Source: Brevibacillus sp042683565
Lineage (GTDB): Bacteria; Bacillota; Bacilli; Brevibacillales; Brevibacillaceae
Assembly (NCBI RefSeq): GCF_042683565.1
Contig: NZ_JBHUJW010000043.1
Coordinates: 992,001 to 1,056,000 of the forward strand
Length of the DNA stretch: 64,000 nt
Direction: 5' to 3'
A program made the translations under genes and the position numbers. Each line of letters starts with the position of its first letter. Position 1 is the first letter of the stretch. Under the pieces are notes generated by a model that saw only the letters and a list, made by a program, of their open reading frames with translations, had not been told where the DNA came from and did no database searches. This document shows, piece by piece, positions 34,734 through 43,108 of this stretch.

Positions 34734-35615
34734 ATGGACTTTGAACAATTACGCGCCTTCTACACACTTGCGCAAACAAAAAATTTTACCAAGGCTGCAG
34801 AGATGCTCCACCTCGTACAGTCTACCGTTACTATGCGCATCAAGCAACTGGAAGAAAAAGTAGGAAAACCTCTTTTCGTCCGGGACAAACGTAGCGTGGA
34901 AATCACGCAGGCGGGATTGACCTTGCTGCCGTATGCGGAAAGAATACTCAAGCTCTCCCAGGAGGCGCTCAATGAAGTCGCCTCGCTCCAGCCGTACGAG
35001 GACTATTTGTCGATCGGCAGCCTGAATGCGATCTGGACCTCCACCTTGGAGCCGATCCTCAAGGAGTACCATTACCGCTACCCGCAAATTGCGATCAGCA
35101 CCAAGACCGGCCATTCCTCCGATGTCATCCAGTATTTGCTGGACAACGTCATCCAGATCGGCATCGTCTATGTGCCGCCCTCCCTGCCGAATTTCGAGGT
35201 GATTCCCACCTGGGAGGACGAGATCGTTCTGGTCAGCCGTCCAGGCTGTACGTACATTACATCGTCCCATGTCGATTCCCGCGATTTGCGGCGCCTGCCG
35301 CTCATCCATATGAGCTGGGGCCCGCCCTTTAACGAGTGGATTCGGCAGACGCTTCCGCGCAATTACGTGCCCAGGCTGACGGTCGACAAGGCGGAGCTGG
35401 CCATCGATCTGATTAAAGAAGGCGTCGGCGTCAGCCTCATGACCCGTTCTGCCGTCAAGGCCGATCTCGCAGCCGGCAAGCTGGTGGAGGTTCCCATTAC
35501 CGGAAACAAGCCGCCGAAGCGTTCGGCATACATCGTCCTTCCCCGGGAAAAAAAGAACAAACCCAGCGTCGAGAAATGGCTGAGTTTGATGAAGGAGTTA
35601 GGCTATTCCACGTAG
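34734..35615 (+). CDS. LysR-family transcriptional regulator
   Basis: Protein of 293 residues. The N-terminal HTH (1-62) reads MDFEQLRAFYTLAQTKNFTK and LHLVQSTVTMRIKQLEEKVG. The effector domain spans about 90-290. The longer frame from 34689 is not needed: the conserved LysR start MDFEQLRAF is at 34734 with GAGGGA upstream. It faces the MFS gene across a 135-bp intergenic region and probably regulates it. Confidence 0.85.
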   Translation: MDFEQLRAFYTLAQTKNFTKAAEMLHLVQSTVTMRIKQLEEKVGKPLFVRDKRSVEITQAGLTLLPYAERILKLSQEALNEVASLQPYEDYLSIGSLNAIWTSTLEPILKEYHYRYPQIAISTKTGHSSDVIQYLLDNVIQIGIVYVPPSLPNFEVIPTWEDEIVLVSRPGCTYITSSHVDSRDLRRLPLIHMSWGPPFNEWIRQTLPRNYVPRLTVDKAELAIDLIKEGVGVSLMTRSAVKADLAAGKLVEVPITGNKPPKRSAYIVLPREKKNKPSVEKWLSLMKELGYST

Positions 35616-35619
35616 CAGT

Positions 35620-36288
35620 TCAGCGTAGCTGCACCATCTTCGGGACAGACGGGCGCCTGTTTTCCAGATATCTTTCGTACCCGTAGCGGACCAGACAATA
35701 ACCGGTCATGGACAGGCAAAATCCTGTGAGGACGTCGCTCATGAAATGAACGCCAAGGTAGACTCTGCTCAGCCCGAGCAAAATGACCACGGCGAAGGTC
35801 AACGGCTGGACGAGGACTGCCCAGCGTCTCCCTTCCAGCCAGCGGGCGGCGATCAGCGCCAGCATGCAGTAAAAGGCCGGCGCGATCATCGCGTGCCCGC
35901 TCGGAAACGAGAAGGAATCGGGCAAGGCGATGAGATGAAAATCGCTCGGGCGCGCTCGGGCAAAAACGGCTTTCAACAGCTCGTTCAGCAGCTCGCCCCC
36001 GCCCAGCGTCAGCAGCAGGCAGAGCGCCTCGGCACGCATCCTCATCGCGTAGAGCGACGCGATCACCACTACCCCGAGCGGCGCGAGCACCACCGCATTT
36101 CCCAATTGGGTCAACACCTGAAAAAAAGCCGTCAATTCCTCTGTCCGCAACGCTTTTGCCGCAGCGAATCCCGCCGCATCCAGTCCCTTCACGTTGTCTG
36201 TAACCAGCAGTCCCGTCCATACGACAGACATGATTGCAAAGATGACGGAGCCTGTCATGAGCACGGCTTTGTTTTTTGTTCCTGTCAA
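35620..36288 (-). CDS. PAP2-family membrane phosphatase
   Basis: Protein of 222 residues with about six membrane helices and all three PAP2 motifs: KAVFARARP, FPSGHAM and SRVYLGVHFMSDVLTG, which hold the catalytic His residues. Members dephosphorylate undecaprenyl pyrophosphate or phosphatidic acid. It overlaps the upstream gene by four bases (ATGA) and is convergent with the LysR gene. Confidence 0.88.
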   Translation of the reverse strand: MTGTKNKAVLMTGSVIFAIMSVVWTGLLVTDNVKGLDAAGFAAAKALRTEELTAFFQVLTQLGNAVVLAPLGVVVIASLYAMRMRAEALCLLLTLGGGELLNELLKAVFARARPSDFHLIALPDSFSFPSGHAMIAPAFYCMLALIAARWLEGRRWAVLVQPLTFAVVILLGLSRVYLGVHFMSDVLTGFCLSMTGYCLVRYGYERYLENRRPSVPKMVQLR

Positions 36289-36743
36289 ACGTCTTTCCCC
36301 CTCGCTTTTTCCAGCAAAGAACGCAGCGCTTCGGCAAAGCGCAAATCGTCCTGGCGCGTGCGAGCCGCCGGGCCTTTGGTGCGCCCCCCTCCCCGGCGAA
36401 ATCTCGCTTTCTCGTTGCGCTCCTCCAGATGAAATTCGATCCGCTGCGGGTCAAAGATCATCCCGTGCGGCGAGAGCGCAAACGCCTTTTTCCCCAGAAT
36501 CAGCGCCGCAAGCCCGATGTCCTGCGTCACGACGATGTCTCCCGCCCGCGCATCGTTGGCCAGCCTTGTATCTACCGCTTGCGGCCCGGCATCAACGGTG
36601 ATGTGATTCGGTCCGACGAGCTGGTGATGGAAGCTGGCGTATGTATAATAGTTCCAGCCGTATTCGCCGCATAGCTCCTGTACAATCGCCAAAGCCTGGC
36701 GCGGACAGGCATCCGCGTCAATCAGCACGCGTGCTTTGTGCAT
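36285..36743 (-). CDS. YaiI/YqxD family protein (UPF0178)
   Basis: Protein of 152 residues with the PIN-like UPF0178 signatures VLIDADACPRQALAIV, VDAGPQAVDTRLANDARAGD, VVTQDIGLAALIL and GGGRTKGPAARTRQDD. The conserved acidic residues suggest a nuclease fold; function is not proven. AAAGGCGG placed six bases before the ATG at 36743 decides the start. Translationally coupled to the PAP2 gene. Confidence 0.85.
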   Translation of the reverse strand: MHKARVLIDADACPRQALAIVQELCGEYGWNYYTYASFHHQLVGPNHITVDAGPQAVDTRLANDARAGDIVVTQDIGLAALILGKKAFALSPHGMIFDPQRIEFHLEERNEKARFRRGGGRTKGPAARTRQDDLRFAEALRSLLEKARGKDV

Positions 36744-36802
36744 GGGCATCCGCCTTTCGTCAGCTTTTTTCTCCCCGCCCTGCCGCAAATTTGGTATGAT
36801 GA

Positions 36803-37141
36803 GTGTGGAGAGGAGTGAACGAATCTTTGTGCAATCATTTTATCCTAGATGAACGACTGGGTATCCGCCTCCCTGCTTTGGAGAAGGAGTGGGAAGCGTA
36901 CTCGGACGAAGAGAGAGCCGACATTTTGCTGGAGTGGGAGGAAATTCGCGCGACCATTCCAGACCAGATCATCCGGATCGAAGCCGTTATCATCGAAAAG
37001 ACGAAACAAATGTCCGAGGAAGAAGACTTCATCCGATCCTGCCAGTTAAACAGCGAAATCCACGAGTTAGCCAGTGTCATTAATGATCTTAATATATGGT
37101 TTCGCGTCCAGCAAGATCACGACACCAAAGTCCACCAATAA
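36803..37141 (+). CDS. Unknown small helical protein
   Basis: Up to 112 residues, rich in Glu and Ile, predicted all-helical (ALEKEWEAYSDEERADIL, IPDQIIRIEAVIIEKTKQMS). The start is uncertain: GTG at 36803, or TTG at 36827 (MCNHFILDERLG), since GAGAGGAG lies between them. A strong terminator follows the stop. No family recognised. Confidence 0.6.
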   Translation: MWRGVNESLCNHFILDERLGIRLPALEKEWEAYSDEERADILLEWEEIRATIPDQIIRIEAVIIEKTKQMSEEEDFIRSCQLNSEIHELASVINDLNIWFRVQQDHDTKVHQ

Positions 37142-37166
37142 GAGCGAGCCGGCGTTGCAGGCAACA

Positions 37167-37199
37167 GACCCCGAAAAGAGGCATTCCGGGGTCTTTTTT
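37167..37199 (+). terminator. Terminator
   Basis: GACCCCG (37167-37173) pairs with CGGGGTC (37187-37193), followed by six Ts. Confidence 0.8.
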
Positions 37200-37251
37200 G
37201 CGTACCCGGCAATTGGCGTTGTGCTGTGCCTATGTACACAGCTGTGGCTTC

Positions 37252-38169
37252 CTACCCCTTTCTTTTGCGCGAGCGCGACAGCTCCAAGGCTTTGAGCCCC
37301 GTCACATGGGGTGCCGCCATCGAAGTTCCGTTTAGCGTGCGGAACTGGTTTCCGGGCCAGGTCGACAAGATGTCTACACCCGGCGCTTTGACATTGGCGC
37401 CTTTTCCCCGTGAGCTGAACTTTGCGAGCTTGCCGTTCTGGTCGATCGCACTCACCCCGACCACGCCTTTGTAGCGCGCCGGATACTCCACCGCTCCCCC
37501 GTTGTTCCCCGCAGAAGCGACCATGATGATGCCTTGTCTATTCGCCTTCTCGACGACTCTGGCCAGCGCTTCGCTGTACTGCGGCATGCCGAAGCTCATG
37601 TTGATGATGTCCATTTTGTTCTCGATGGCCCAGTTAATCGCCCGCAAAATGATGGCCAGCGACGATTTCCCGTCAGCCCCGAACGCCCGCACGTCGTACA
37701 GATGCGCCTCTGGCGATACTCCGACAATTCCGCGCTGGTTCATTTCTGCCACGATAATGCCGGCTACATGCGTGCCGTGCCCGTTTCGCCTGCCTGAAAC
37801 GAGATTGATCCCGCCCTTGATCCGGTCGCGCAGCTCGAAGTGGTCGCGCGAGATACCTGTGTCGATGACGGCTATTTTGACGCCTTCTCCCTTCCCGCGC
37901 TTCCAGAGCCGCTCCGCCCCGACATAGCGGACTCCCCACGGAATCTCTTCCTCGGAATGAACGCTGATCGTCACGTTTTCTTCCACAGTTGCCGGGTACC
38001 GGTTGAAATGGCTCTGGTGGCGGGCGTACACCTGCGCGTTGACGCACAAGCAGGAGAGATCCTCGAAGCATCTCCACGGCTGCTTGTCATCCGGTTCCGC
38101 TACATGCGACTGCAAATCCGCCAAAATATCACGAAACGGTGTACTTCGGTGAAAGCTGATAATTTTCAC
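37252..38169 (-). CDS. Subtilisin-like serine protease without signal peptide
   Basis: Protein of 305 residues. The catalytic triad is complete: AVIDTGIS (Asp), GHGTHVAGI (His) and GTSMAAPHV (Ser), with the oxyanion Asn in VASAGNNGG. The first 100 residues (MKIISFHRSTPFRDIL...) resemble a propeptide but carry no secretion signal, which suggests an intracellular or non-classically released enzyme. The C-terminus stops soon after the Ser motif. Start GTG at 38169 with GGAGG eight bases upstream. Confidence 0.88.
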   Translation of the reverse strand: MKIISFHRSTPFRDILADLQSHVAEPDDKQPWRCFEDLSCLCVNAQVYARHQSHFNRYPATVEENVTISVHSEEEIPWGVRYVGAERLWKRGKGEGVKIAVIDTGISRDHFELRDRIKGGINLVSGRRNGHGTHVAGIIVAEMNQRGIVGVSPEAHLYDVRAFGADGKSSLAIILRAINWAIENKMDIINMSFGMPQYSEALARVVEKANRQGIIMVASAGNNGGAVEYPARYKGVVGVSAIDQNGKLAKFSSRGKGANVKAPGVDILSTWPGNQFRTLNGTSMAAPHVTGLKALELSRSRKRKG

Positions 38170-38361
38170 ACCGCTAGCCTCCTGTCATACATGCTCTGCA
38201 CCATCCTATGTTCCTGCCTCGCAGGTGGGTTTGGGCATACACACATGCCTGCGAAAATAGGCGAGGTGCGCAGAGCATCTGTCCAAACGCAACGCCCCGT
38301 TTTCCCATATAACTGCATAGGGCGAAAAGTGCGTTTCACCATGAAAGGAGAGATGCGAGCG

Positions 38362-38625
38362 ATGGCCAAGAAAAAAAAGAAAATCTCGGTCAAAAAGCTC
38401 AAAGGTAAGCCGAGCGAGCTGTTGAAAAAAATCAACAAGAAGAGCAAAAAGAAGTGGAAGATGAGCGACATCAAGAATTTGGCGAAAAATTATACAAAAG
38501 ATGACCTGAAGGACGACGAGAAGCTGAAAAAGCTCATCCAAAAAGTCGGCAAGGCGGTCGGGGTCCAGCTTAGTGACAAGCAAATTGCCAGCGTCCGCAA
38601 ACAGGTGCACGATGTGCTCGGCTAA
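38362..38625 (+). CDS. spoVIF: Stage VI sporulation protein F
   Basis: Protein of 87 residues, very Lys-rich at the N-terminus (MAKKKKKISVKKLKGKPSE), then the conserved core WKMSDIKNLAKNYTKDDLKD and VGVQLSDKQIASVRKQV. SpoVIF acts late in coat assembly in the mother cell. The reading frame is open far upstream, but AAAGGAGAG and the conserved MAKK start define 38362. Confidence 0.85.
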   Translation: MAKKKKKISVKKLKGKPSELLKKINKKSKKKWKMSDIKNLAKNYTKDDLKDDEKLKKLIQKVGKAVGVQLSDKQIASVRKQVHDVLG

Positions 38626-38699
38626 GCAGGACTTTTGTGCTGCGTCCTTTTTCGGCGCAGCCCTCCCCGGCAAACGGACAAGCTCTTCTGCACAGCAAA

Positions 38700-38726
38700 A
38701 AGGAGAGCGTCATTCGCCCTCCCCTT
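38700..38726 (-). terminator. Probable terminator of the YjcZ gene
   Basis: GGAGAGCG and CGCCCTCC (one mismatch) form a hairpin; the minus strand then reads TTTTT. Confidence 0.5.
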
Positions 38727-38755
38727 TGCTATCTCATCACTCAAATGACGTCAGA

Positions 38756-38848
38756 TTAATCGCATGCGCAGCCAACAATCGTCAGCAATACGAACAACAC
38801 CAGTACCAAAGCAAAGTCGTCGAAGCCAAATCCGTTAAATCCACTCAT
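38756..38848 (-). CDS. YjcZ-family sporulation mini-protein (first copy)
   Basis: ATG at 38848 to TAA at 38756, 30 residues. It opens MSGFNGFGFDDFALVLVLFV and ends IVGCACD, the Gly/Phe-rich start, single helix and IVGC end of the YjcZ family. GGAGGG lies nine bases upstream. Members are expressed during sporulation; their role is unknown. A second member is at 59881-59982. Confidence 0.8.
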   Translation of the reverse strand: MSGFNGFGFDDFALVLVLFVLLTIVGCACD

Positions 38849-39042
38849 TCGCTTTCCCTCCTTCATCGGCAACTAGTCATAGGGTATGAGCGACCCGCTG
38901 CTCATGATTGGACCATGGCCCAAATCTGCGCAGTTTTCTTCCCGACAAATGTTATGAAGAAGCAAATGAGCCAGAGCGAGTTGCCTTTGCTCTGCCGCCC
39001 CGGATATGGCGACCGCTTTTCTCCCTTCCTCTTGCCGTCCGC

Positions 39043-39297
39043 TTATCGGCTCTCTTCCGTTCCCTTCCAGCCCGCGATCACTTCAAAAAACAGTCCGCCC
39101 TTGCGGTAATAAGCCTCCGCTTTCGGCAGCCCGATGTATTTCGGCACGTCTGCCAGCCGCTCTCCCGCCAGAATAACCTGACGCTGTTTGTTGTCCTCAT
39201 CCCGGTACTCCACGACCAGGCTCACTTTCTCGTGCAGGCAATGCCGGATTAATTCATCCGGCGTCGCAAAGGCAATCCGTTTCATGCTTCCCCTCAT
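39043..39297 (-). CDS. Unknown 84-residue protein coupled to rnz
   Basis: Small alpha/beta protein containing FATPDELIRHCLHEKVSLVV, VEYRDEDNKQRQVILAGERL and LPKAEAYYRKGGLFFEVIA. The ATG at 39297 overlaps the stop of rnz (ATGA). A second in-frame ATG at 39285 has AGGGG four bases upstream and may be the true start. No function recognised. Confidence 0.6.
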   Translation of the reverse strand: MRGSMKRIAFATPDELIRHCLHEKVSLVVEYRDEDNKQRQVILAGERLADVPKYIGLPKAEAYYRKGGLFFEVIAGWKGTEESR

Positions 39298-40256
39298 TTC
39301 TCTCGTGTATGTGAAACGTTACGCACCCGCTTGACAGGCACGTCGAGCAGATCGGCGGCCAGCACGGTATCCGGATGGATGTCCCGCGCTTCCGCAAGCA
39401 GGTCGTCCATGGTAAAATCCCCTTCCTCATCTTCGTAGCGGGGACTGAAGTGCGTCAGGCAAAGCTGCTTGACAGACGCCTGTCGGGCCAGCTCTGCCGC
39501 TTCCCGGGCTGTCGAGTGCCCGCTGCGCACGGCCAGCTCTTTGTCCTTGTGCGCATAGGTGGCCTCGTGAACAAGCAAGTCCGCGTTTTGCGCCAGCTCC
39601 CGCACAGACTGGCACGGCTCCGTGTCGCCGCTGAACACGATTTTCCGGCCCGGTTGCGGCTCCCCGACGAAATCTTTGCCCTCCAGAACCGTCCCGTCCG
39701 GAAGTGTCACCTGCTCTCCCCGCTTCAGCGCACCGTAAAGAGGACCCGAAGGCACGCCAGCCTGTCGTGCCAGCTCGATCTGAAAAGCGCCGGGCTTCTC
39801 CTTTTCCTGCACCGCATACGCAAAAGAAGGAACCCGGTGTTTGGCCAGCCTGCATGTCACGATGACGTCCTCGTCCTCATACACGGTGCCCTCGCTGACG
39901 GTCGTCAGTTGCAGCGAATATTGCAAATGGACAGGGCTCGTCTCCATGATCGCCCGGAAGTAGCGATCCAGCCCCGGCGGTCCGTACAGCGTGAGTGGAG
40001 CGGCCTCGCCATTGCGCAAGGAGCGGCTGGCGAGCAGCCCGATCAGGCCGTACAGATGGTCGCCGTGCAGATGGGTGATGAAAATTTTTTCCAGCTGGCT
40101 GATTTTCATGGGCGACCGAAGAAGCTGATGCTGGGTCCCCTCTCCACAGTCGAAGAGCCACCATTTTCCCGCCTGCAAAAAGCGAAGGGCGATCCCGCTC
40201 ACATTGCGGCGGGTGGTAGGTGCTCCGGAACCCGTTCCCAAAAATGTAACGATCAC
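39294..40256 (-). CDS. rnz: Ribonuclease Z
   Basis: Protein of 320 residues, metallo-beta-lactamase fold. TFLGTGSGAPTTRRN opening, metal ligands in ITHLHGDHLYG, VFSGDT, LLVHEATY and LTHFSPRY, as in tRNase Z. It removes 3' trailers from tRNA precursors lacking CCA. Start is GTG at 40256; the nearest SD (AGGAG) is 13 bases away, which is long. Confidence 0.92.
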   Translation of the reverse strand: MIVTFLGTGSGAPTTRRNVSGIALRFLQAGKWWLFDCGEGTQHQLLRSPMKISQLEKIFITHLHGDHLYGLIGLLASRSLRNGEAAPLTLYGPPGLDRYFRAIMETSPVHLQYSLQLTTVSEGTVYEDEDVIVTCRLAKHRVPSFAYAVQEKEKPGAFQIELARQAGVPSGPLYGALKRGEQVTLPDGTVLEGKDFVGEPQPGRKIVFSGDTEPCQSVRELAQNADLLVHEATYAHKDKELAVRSGHSTAREAAELARQASVKQLCLTHFSPRYEDEEGDFTMDDLLAEARDIHPDTVLAADLLDVPVKRVRNVSHTREK

Positions 40257-40391
40257 GTGATGTGCGCATCTCCTTTGTTGTTTCCTCTCTTGCCCTGTTT
40301 GGCGTGCCTGTCAGTTGCTGGGCATTCACCCTTTTTTCTTTGGCGCATAGGCTACAGCAAACAGAAGTACAGCAAGGAGGGACTTCAGTTC

Positions 40392-41384
40392 ATGAAACGA
40401 CTCATCTCCGCGGGTCTTGCTGCCGGCCTGGCCGTCATGGCCGTCTTGACCGGATGCTCAAGTACCCCGGAAAAAATACGAATTGGCGAAGTGACGCGCT
40501 CTCTGTTCTACGCCCCCCAGTATGTAGCCATTGAAAAAGGTTTTTTCAAAGAAGAAGGGCTGGATGTCGAGCTTTCTACCATTCCCGGCGGAGACAAAGT
40601 CATGTCCGCGCTATTGTCTGACGGTATCGAGGTCGCGCTCGTCGGCTCTGAAACGAGCATTTACATCGCCCAGCAAGGAGCGGCAGATCCGGTCGTCAAC
40701 TTCGCGCAACTGACACAGACAGACGGCACGTTCCTCGTCGCCCGCAACAAGCCAGACCATTTCTCCTTCGATCAGTTGAAAGGCAGCGTCTTCCTCGGCC
40801 AGCGCAAGGGCGGCATGCCGCAAATGGTCGGCGAGTACGTGCTCAAGCAGCACAACATCAATCCGCATAGCGACCTGACGCTCATCCAGAACATCGAATT
40901 CAAAAACATCGCGGCTGCCTTCGCCTCGGGAACCGGCGAATATGTACAGCTGTTCGAGCCGGAAGCATCCCGCTTTGAACAGGAAGGAATCGGGCACGTC
41001 GTCGCATCGTTCGGAAAAGAGAGCGGCACCGTACCCTACACCGTATTCATGGCGAAGCAAAGCTACATGGATAAACACGCGGCTACTATCCAGAAGTTTA
41101 CCAATGCGATCTACAAAGGGCAACAATGGGTTGCCACCCACACGCCGAAGGAGACCGCCGAAGTCATCGCCAAATACTTCGATTCGATCCCGCCAGACAT
41201 TCTGGAAAGCTCGGTGAAACGCTATCTGGAGCAAGGGTCCTACGCGACAGACCCGATCCTCGACGAAGAGGAGTGGAACCGGTTGCAGGACATCATGGAC
41301 GAAGCGGGAGAGCTGAAGCAGCGCGCCGATTACGCGAAGCTGGTCAATACCACCTTCGCCAAAGCTGCCAAAGAAGGGAAGTAA
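40392..41384 (+). CDS. ABC transporter substrate-binding lipoprotein, NMT1/SsuA/TauA-like
   Basis: Protein of 330 residues. Lipobox LTGC at about 20. The mature part has the NMT1-like pattern SLFYAPQYVAIEKGFFKEEG LDVE and GGDKVMSALLSDGIEVALVG. Such proteins bind sulfonates, nitrate, or thiamine precursors. First gene of a three-gene importer (next ORF six bases after). No riboswitch is seen upstream, so the substrate is not given by regulation. The overall plan resembles YtlA of Bacillus. Confidence 0.85.
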   Translation: MKRLISAGLAAGLAVMAVLTGCSSTPEKIRIGEVTRSLFYAPQYVAIEKGFFKEEGLDVELSTIPGGDKVMSALLSDGIEVALVGSETSIYIAQQGAADPVVNFAQLTQTDGTFLVARNKPDHFSFDQLKGSVFLGQRKGGMPQMVGEYVLKQHNINPHSDLTLIQNIEFKNIAAAFASGTGEYVQLFEPEASRFEQEGIGHVVASFGKESGTVPYTVFMAKQSYMDKHAATIQKFTNAIYKGQQWVATHTPKETAEVIAKYFDSIPPDILESSVKRYLEQGSYATDPILDEEEWNRLQDIMDEAGELKQRADYAKLVNTTFAKAAKEGK

Positions 41385-41390
41385 CCTGCG

Positions 41391-42194
41391 ATGAGCCAGA
41401 TCCCTTCGACGCCCGCAAAAATCGAACTCGGTCACGTGACCCATCTGTACCTGTCGGCAACCCGGGCATTCATGGCGGTCAGGGACATCAACCTGCGGGT
41501 GGAGGAAGGCGAGTTCATCTGTCTGGTAGGTCCCAGCGGCTGCGGAAAGACAACGCTGCTCTCGCTGATCGCAGGACTGGAGCAACCGACCGCAGGAGAG
41601 GTCCGGATCGACGGCCGCCCGGTCATAGGCGCATCGCGGCAGGTCGGATACATGCTGCAGCAGGATTACCTTTTCAACTGGCGTACGATTGAGGAAAACG
41701 TCTTTCTCGGTCTGGACATTCAAGGAATCCGCACAAAAGAAAACGAGGAGTACGCCCTCCATCTGCTGGAGGAAATGGAGCTGCTCGACGTGCGCAAATC
41801 ATCGCCGATGCAATTGTCGGGCGGGATGAGACAGCGGGTCGCGCTCGTCCGCACGCTCGCCTGCCAGCCGGATGTGCTGCTCCTGGATGAACCGTTCTCT
41901 GCGCTGGATTATCAGACGAAGCTCAAGCTTGAAGACTTGATTTTCACGACTTTGCGCCGCCATAAAAAGACGGCCGTGCTCGTCACCCACGACCTTTCCG
42001 AGTCGATCGCGATGGGCGATCGGGTTTACATTCTCTCGCGCAATCCCGGTCGGATCAGCAGCGAGATCGTCGTTCCTGCCGCGATCCGCGAGGCCATTCC
42101 GTTCGACGCCCGCAACACGTCCGGCTTTCAGGACCTGTTCCACCGTGTCTGGAAAGAGATGGAGGTGGTCTTTGATGCAGCAAAAGGACATTGA
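41391..42194 (+). CDS. ABC transporter ATPase, SsuB/TauB-like
   Basis: Protein of 267 residues. Walker A GPSGCGKTT, Q-loop MLQQDYLFNW, signature LSGGMRQR, Walker B LLLDEP, switch LVTHDLSES. Typical of nitrate/sulfonate/taurine importers. The start ATG lies six bases after the lipoprotein gene, and its end overlaps the permease gene by 20 bases. Confidence 0.92.
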   Translation: MSQIPSTPAKIELGHVTHLYLSATRAFMAVRDINLRVEEGEFICLVGPSGCGKTTLLSLIAGLEQPTAGEVRIDGRPVIGASRQVGYMLQQDYLFNWRTIEENVFLGLDIQGIRTKENEEYALHLLEEMELLDVRKSSPMQLSGGMRQRVALVRTLACQPDVLLLDEPFSALDYQTKLKLEDLIFTTLRRHKKTAVLVTHDLSESIAMGDRVYILSRNPGRISSEIVVPAAIREAIPFDARNTSGFQDLFHRVWKEMEVVFDAAKGH

Positions 42195-42981
42195 AGCCGT
42201 TCATCGCCGCTACCTGAAGCAGGAAGCCAGGACGCGCTCGTGGGTGCTGTCGACCCAGCTCGCACTGTTCGTCGCCTTCATCGGGCTGTGGGAGCTGCTC
42301 TCGCGAACGAATGCGATCAACCCGCTCATTTTCAGCTACCCGTCCAAAATCGTGCACGAGTTTTGGGCGAGGCTGCTGGACGGCACCCTCCTTCCGCACG
42401 TCGGCATGACCGTCTGGGAGACGATCGTCGGCTTTCTCCTTGGCACGCTGATCGGAACCGTCATGGCCGCGATCATCTGGTGGTCGCCATTTCTCTCCCG
42501 CGTCCTCGAGCCGTACCTCGTCATCGCCAACAGCATGCCAAAGGTCGCGCTCGGGCCGGTCTTCATCGTCAGTTTCGGGCCGGGACTGTTCTCCGTCGTC
42601 GCCATGGGCTGCGCGATTTCGGTCATCATCACCACGATCAACATCTACGCCAGCTTCAAGGAAGTCAACCCGAACTACATCAAGGTCGTGCAAACCTTGG
42701 GCGGCAGCAAACGGCAGACCTTTTCCATGGTCATTTTGCCTGCTACCATCCCTACCATCCTCGCCACTTTGAAAGTGAACGTCGGCCTCTCCTGGGTAGG
42801 CGTCATCGTCGGAGAGTTTCTCGTCTCCCAGCAAGGGTTGGGGTATTTGATCATCTACGGATTCCAGGTCTTTAATTTTACCCTGGTCATGATGAGCCTC
42901 GCCATCATCGCTGTCGTGGCGACCCTGATGTACCAAGGCGTCGCGTATATGGAGCGGCGGCTCACCAGATCGTTTCAATAG
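42175..42981 (+). CDS. ABC transporter permease, SsuC/TauC-like
   Basis: Protein of 268 residues with six predicted helices; the EAA loop reads ASFKEVNPNYIKVVQTLGGS. The start is the ATG at 42175 (MQQKDIEAVHRRYLKQE), with GGAGGTGG six bases upstream; the longer frame is not used. Overlap with the ATPase gene shows one operon. Confidence 0.92.
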   Translation: MQQKDIEAVHRRYLKQEARTRSWVLSTQLALFVAFIGLWELLSRTNAINPLIFSYPSKIVHEFWARLLDGTLLPHVGMTVWETIVGFLLGTLIGTVMAAIIWWSPFLSRVLEPYLVIANSMPKVALGPVFIVSFGPGLFSVVAMGCAISVIITTINIYASFKEVNPNYIKVVQTLGGSKRQTFSMVILPATIPTILATLKVNVGLSWVGVIVGEFLVSQQGLGYLIIYGFQVFNFTLVMMSLAIIAVVATLMYQGVAYMERRLTRSFQ

Positions 42982-42995
42982 ATGGCTTCGCAAAG

Positions 42996-43034
42996 GGGTG
43001 CCGGCTCTGCTCGGGAGAGAGTCGGCACCCCTTT
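42996..43034 (+). terminator. Terminator of the ABC importer operon
   Basis: GGGGTGCCGGCTCT pairs with AGAGTCGGCACCCC with one mismatch, followed by TTTG. Confidence 0.7.
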
Positions 43035-43069
43035 GCGTCTATGTGGCCCGCCTGGCGCAAACAGCGAGA

Positions 43070-43096
43070 AAAAAAGCCCGGCGCACAGGCTCGGGC
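43070..43096 (-). terminator. Terminator of the TPR gene
   Basis: GCCCG (43076-43080) and CGGGC (43092-43096) pair; the minus strand continues with seven Ts. Confidence 0.6.
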
Positions 43097-43108
43097 AGAT
43101 CATCGTCG

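Noticed and set aside
40257..40391. Possible riboswitch upstream of the NMT1/SsuA-like importer
   Set aside because: No TPP, S-box or other known conserved block could be found, so the substrate cannot be inferred this way.
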